Source of the DNA: Ruminiclostridium sp.
GTDB lineage: Bacteria > Bacillota > Clostridia > Oscillospirales > Oscillospiraceae
Direction: 5' to 3'
Assembly (NCBI GenBank): GCA_022792035.1
Contig: JAAWAE010000093.1
Coordinates: 1 to 33,120 of the forward strand
Length of the DNA: 33,120 nucleotides
In this document: positions 30,703 through 33,120 of the stretch, one piece after another
How positions within the stretch are numbered: the stretch's first letter is position 1
How the letters are laid out: every line of letters begins with the position of its first letter
Program-made: the position numbers and the translations under genes
The notes under the pieces: model-generated
What the model saw: only the letters and a program-made list of their open reading frames with translations
Database searches by the model: none
What the model was told of the DNA's origin: nothing

Positions 30703-31290
30703 ATGAAAGAAGTAGTCGCTGGATTGGTCATGATGCTGCAAATGCAGGAAGGCCCCATTCAGCCCCGCATCCTAGCCATTGACGGGCGCTGCGGCGCCGG
30801 CAAAACCACCTTAGCCCACTGGATCCAGGAAAACACAGGCTGCAACGTGGTCTCAGTGGACGATTTTTATCTCCCCCTGGCCCAGCGCACCCCGGAGCGC
30901 ATGGCCCAGCCCGGCGGGCACATCCACTGGGAGCGGCTCTTATCCGAGGTGATCCACCCCCTGCGCAGGGGGCGGGCGGCGGTGTATCGTCCCTACGACT
31001 GCCATACGGACCGTTTCCTGGAGGAGATCACCCTGGCGCCCATGTTCGCCACCCTGGTGGAGGGGGCGTACAGCTGCCTGCCGGAGCTGTGGCCGCTGTA
31101 CGACATCCGTATTTTTCTGACCATTGACCCGGAGCATCAGCTCCAGCGCATCGAGGCCCGCAGCGGCAAGGAGGGCCTGGCGGCGTTTCGGGAGATCTGG
31201 ATCCCCCGGGAGGAGGATTATTTCCAGACGTATCAAATCCCCGCCCACTGTGAATATTGTTTTACGATGGATCAGATCAAGACTGCGTGA
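30703..31290 (+). CDS. Uridine-kinase-like P-loop protein
   Basis: 195 residues from ATG 30703, nine bases after the transporter gene. Walker A is GRCGAGKTT (28-36). VVSVDDFYLPL (about 49-59) is the D-D-F-Y block of uridine/pantothenate-type kinases, and an arginine-rich lid segment (about 142-165) follows. The usual size of uridine kinase is slightly larger and typical uridine contacts are not obvious, so the phosphate acceptor is unknown. It ends the plus-strand group at the terminator 31299-31330. Confidence 0.8.
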   Translation: MKEVVAGLVMMLQMQEGPIQPRILAIDGRCGAGKTTLAHWIQENTGCNVVSVDDFYLPLAQRTPERMAQPGGHIHWERLLSEVIHPLRRGRAAVYRPYDCHTDRFLEEITLAPMFATLVEGAYSCLPELWPLYDIRIFLTIDPEHQLQRIEARSGKEGLAAFREIWIPREEDYFQTYQIPAHCEYCFTMDQIKTA

Positions 31291-31298
31291 AGTGTAAA

Positions 31299-31330
31299 AA
31301 GCAGGGCCTTTCAGTGGCCCTGCTTCTTTT
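31299..31330 (+). terminator. Terminator after the kinase-like gene
   Basis: AAGCAGGGCC (31299-31308) pairs with GGCCCTGCTT (31316-31325), followed by CTTTT. The A-run before it may let it serve the convergent minus-strand gene too. Confidence 0.85.
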
Positions 31331-32156
31331 ATCCATGGATGATGGATGCCACGATTTGAACGACTTCCTCCAACTCCAGCCGCTGCGCCGCAATTTCATA
31401 CTCGACCCCATCCAAGGTAAACGAGGCTGTATAGAAATCATAATACCCGGCAGGCATATTGGAAAGGCCATCCGGCGCCTTTTGCGTCGGGTCAAAGGGC
31501 CCATAGGGCAGGGAACAATGGCAGAGCATAACGGGCACCCCGCCAAAATCGGTGCTGCGCTCCTCGTCGACCGGGAGGAGTCCGCAAGGGAGGATGCCCA
31601 ATTTAGAAACCGTCATGGTAAACCCTTCGGGAATCACAATGCCATCCTTGGATTTGGGACTTCCATCCTCCCAAAAATCCACCCAGAACCCCCGGCTCAC
31701 CTGATCTTCCATGACTTCCCCTGTCGCCTTGTCCCGGTAGACAACAGCCGTCACAGGCCCCTCTCTTTCGGTCAGCCCATCGGGAATATACGGTACATTC
31801 AGTTCCCGGCCGTAGTAGTCCTTGATCTCCTTCTGCCCCCAAATCTCCTCCTCATAAAGGTCGGGGTCCCGGTAAATCCGCGTGGTATCGGATACAAAAC
31901 CTGCTGACTCATTCACGACCACATTGTCCCAGTCAATGATCACCGGTCCAGGGTCAGGCGGCGATTCAATTCCACCGGGCCTGTTCCAAAGGCCCGGCAG
32001 CGCTGCCGCAGCCGCCGTAACAACGAGGACAAAACACGCAGCCATAGCCCCCCATCGAACCGCCCTGCCGGATCGGTTTCCCCGATACTCCCGTGCATCT
32101 TGTATGGCTTCGTCGTTAATTTCTCCCATGGCATCCAGAATATTTTCGGCCATCAT
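31329..32156 (-). CDS. Probable anti-sigma factor, membrane protein with DUF4367-like end
   Basis: 275 residues from ATG 32156, overlapping the sigma gene stop as ATGA. A short cytosolic N-terminus (about 1-33, MMAENILDAMGEINDEAI) precedes one membrane helix (WGAMAACFVLVVTAAAAALPGL, about 35-56, given in family style). A long outer domain follows and ends YTASFTLDGVEYEIAAQRL...VVQIVASI, like DUF4367 domains. This layout, directly after an ECF sigma gene, is that of a membrane anti-sigma or sensor partner. The N-terminal sigma-binding zinc motif is absent, so sequestration would use another surface. Confidence 0.7.
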   Translation of the reverse strand: MMAENILDAMGEINDEAIQDAREYRGNRSGRAVRWGAMAACFVLVVTAAAAALPGLWNRPGGIESPPDPGPVIIDWDNVVVNESAGFVSDTTRIYRDPDLYEEEIWGQKEIKDYYGRELNVPYIPDGLTEREGPVTAVVYRDKATGEVMEDQVSRGFWVDFWEDGSPKSKDGIVIPEGFTMTVSKLGILPCGLLPVDEERSTDFGGVPVMLCHCSLPYGPFDPTQKAPDGLSNMPAGYYDFYTASFTLDGVEYEIAAQRLELEEVVQIVASIIHG

Positions 32157-32713
32157 TCCAAAAACTCCTCTCGTTTCAATCGCTTTAGAAGATTTTTTCG
32201 CTGCCTGTGCAGCATCATTTTTACTTTGCTCTGTGAAAACCCGAATCTTTTTGCAATATCCGAAATCGGGTCAAGATACCAATACCTGCAAATAAAAACC
32301 CGGCGGTCCATGGGGGATAAGGAGAGAACAAAATCGTTGATTCGCTGTGCCAATTCCGCCGCCTCTGCCTCATGCTCCACACAATGGCTGGATGGGATGC
32401 AGTCGGAAAGTTCCTCAAGCACCAGCACGATTTCCCCGCCGCCTCGTTTTTCCGCAGTCCGCCCGCGCCATTTGTCAATGGAGATCCGCCGCGTGATTTT
32501 TCCTAAAAAGGTTGAAAGGATCGACGGACGGTGGGGCGGAATGCTGTTCCATGCGTCAAGGTATGTATCATTCACACTTTCCTCCGCGTCCTCAACATTT
32601 CCGAGAATGCCATAGGCGATGGAATGGCAGTAATTACCATACTTTTTGGAGGTTTCCACGATTGCGTTTTCAGAGCGCGCCCAATAAAGATCCACAATGC
32701 TGTCATCTTCCAT
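32153..32713 (-). CDS. ECF-type RNA polymerase sigma factor
   Basis: 186 residues from ATG 32713 (SD GGAGGCAGG). Region 2 is at about 20-85 (KKYGNYCHSIAYGILGNVEDAEESVNDTYLDAW and FLGKITRRISIDKWR), and region 4 at about 125-180 (LSLSPMDRRVFICRYWYLDPISDIAKRFGFSQSKVKMML). Region 3 is missing, as in all ECF factors. It should direct polymerase to stress or envelope genes, usually including its own operon. The gene is coupled to the membrane partner that follows. Confidence 0.9.
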   Translation of the reverse strand: MEDDSIVDLYWARSENAIVETSKKYGNYCHSIAYGILGNVEDAEESVNDTYLDAWNSIPPHRPSILSTFLGKITRRISIDKWRGRTAEKRGGGEIVLVLEELSDCIPSSHCVEHEAEAAELAQRINDFVLSLSPMDRRVFICRYWYLDPISDIAKRFGFSQSKVKMMLHRQRKNLLKRLKREEFLE

Positions 32714-32766
32714 TTTCCTGCCTCCTTTTCCCTCAGACCGGGCCTTCTCCTATCTACTCGAAAAAG

Positions 32767-32788
32767 AATCGTTTTGGTCACAACGATT
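32767..32788. repeat. Inverted repeat over the candidate sigma-gene promoter
   Basis: AATCGTT (32767-32773), eight bases, AACGATT (32782-32788). On the minus strand a weak promoter TTGGTC (32814-32809), 17 bases, TAAAAT (32791-32786) has its -10 box overlapping the right arm, so the repeat could be an operator. Confidence 0.4.
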
Positions 32789-32802
32789 TTACAAAACTTT
32801 TG

Positions 32803-32843
32803 CACCCCGACCAACTTGCAAAGGCTGCAAATTCGTCGGGGTG
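32803..32843. repeat. Hairpin between tRNA terminator and sigma gene
   Basis: CACCCCGA (32803-32810) pairs with TCGGGGTG (32836-32843), and TTGCA/TGCAA can pair inside. There is no T-run, so it is not a terminator. Confidence 0.45.
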
Positions 32844-32864
32844 TTCATGAGGATATCTGGGCGC

Positions 32865-32895
32865 AAAAAAAGACCGCCGGAAGCGGTCTTTTTTT
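32865..32895 (-). terminator. Terminator of the tRNA transcript
   Basis: GACCGC (32872-32877) and GCGGTC (32883-32888) flanked by seven A and seven T residues, directly after the CCA of tRNA-Lys. It can work in both directions. Confidence 0.9.
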
Positions 32896-32970
32896 GGTGA
32901 CCCGTCGGGGACTCGAACCCCGGACCTTCGCCTTAAAAGGGCGTTGCTCTACCAACTGAGCTAACGAGTC
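32895..32970 (-). tRNA. tRNA-Lys (UUU)
   Basis: 76 bases including encoded CCA. A full cloverleaf can be drawn: acceptor GACTCGT/ACGGGTC with discriminator A, D arm GCTC/GAGC, anticodon loop CTTTTAA (anticodon UUU), T arm CGGGG-TTCGAGT-CCCCG. Base pair 27-43 is A-A, so the anticodon stem has four clean pairs. It is the last gene of the minus-strand tRNA transcript. Confidence 0.96.
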
Positions 32971-32974
32971 ATAA

Positions 32975-33049
32975 TGGCTGGGGTGGCCGGACTCGAACCA
33001 GCGAATGCGGGAGTCAAAGTCCCGTGCCTTACCACTTGGCTACACCCCA
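32975..33049 (-). tRNA. tRNA-Gln (UUG)
   Basis: 75 bases including CCA. Acceptor TGGGGTG/CACCCCA, discriminator G, anticodon stem CGGGA/TCCCG with loop CTTTGAC (anticodon UUG), T arm GCTGG-TTCGAGT-CCGGC. It lies four bases before tRNA-Lys, so both come from one precursor. Confidence 0.96.
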
Positions 33050-33072
33050 GTATTGGGAGTTTGGAGTGTGAA

Positions 33073-33107
33073 GACAAGGGATTGGAAGCTTCTCCCAATC
33101 CCTTGTC
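33073..33107. terminator. Hairpin upstream of the tRNA pair
   Basis: GACAAGGGATTGG (33073-33085) pairs perfectly with 33095-33107. T-runs are poor. It may end a gene beyond the window or be a processing site; no tRNA promoter is visible between it and tRNA-Gln. Confidence 0.5.
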
Positions 33108-33120
33108 CTGTTTGGGGTGG

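Noticed and set aside
32895..32970. tRNA-Lys as a pseudogene because of the A-A pair at 27-43
   Set aside because: All other stems and conserved bases are intact, CCA is encoded and a strong terminator follows; one mismatch at the stem end is tolerable.
1..33120. CRISPR arrays, rRNA genes and insertion-sequence transposases
   Set aside because: No regularly spaced direct repeats, rRNA motifs or transposase-like proteins were seen.

Overview
The window looks like the chromosome of a fairly GC-rich Clostridia bacterium, most likely an Oscillospiraceae gut anaerobe of the Flavonifractor/Lawsonibacter type. The clues are the rplU-prp-rpmA-obgE order with a Firmicutes-type cleavable L27 leader, a lysine riboswitch before dapA-dapB-lysA, a CIRCE operator at htpG, PadR and TTG starts, and strong TTGACA/TATAAT promoters. 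The family assignment is inference from protein style, not from a search.

Layout. Positions 1-2270 are accessory and AT-rich: the tail of a metallophosphoesterase, a four-helix membrane protein, 600 bases of hairpin-rich noncoding DNA and a small resolvase-like ORF. Positions 2219-10157 (minus strand) are a complete four-gene Wadjet operon, jetA-jetB-jetC-jetD, of the DUF2397/DUF2398/SMC-like/DUF2399 kind (type III). All start/stop junctions overlap and there is one promoter upstream. From 10410 the plus strand carries a structured leader and mgtE, a transglutaminase-like lipoprotein, a hotdog thioesterase, then rplU-prp-rpmA and obgE. These are followed by an Rpn-like nuclease, two small proteins, and the riboswitch-controlled dapA-dapB-lysA lysine operon.

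Positions 21177-22452 (minus) hold a padR-HAAS-like-exported protein operon. Next, 22620-23610 holds the most unusual part: two tandem small modules, each with face-to-face promoters. In module A a 27-codon peptide gene on the minus strand, started by TTG behind an SD locked in a GAAA-loop hairpin, converges on a short antisense RNA and shares a terminator-like hairpin with it. This is the architecture of a type I toxin-antitoxin unit. Module B has the same promoters and leader, but a small membrane-protein gene sits between the peptide's 5' half and its 3' hairpin. A third, decayed copy (C) lies at 10231-10373 against the jet operon promoter. These small modules are too short for routine gene calling.

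The rest is htpG, three lipoproteins (two of them paralogues), a CDF metal exporter, a DUF362 protein coupled to an ECF-transporter S component, a uridine-kinase-like P-loop protein, an ECF sigma factor with a probable membrane anti-sigma partner, and tRNA-Lys(UUU) and tRNA-Gln(UUG) at the right edge.
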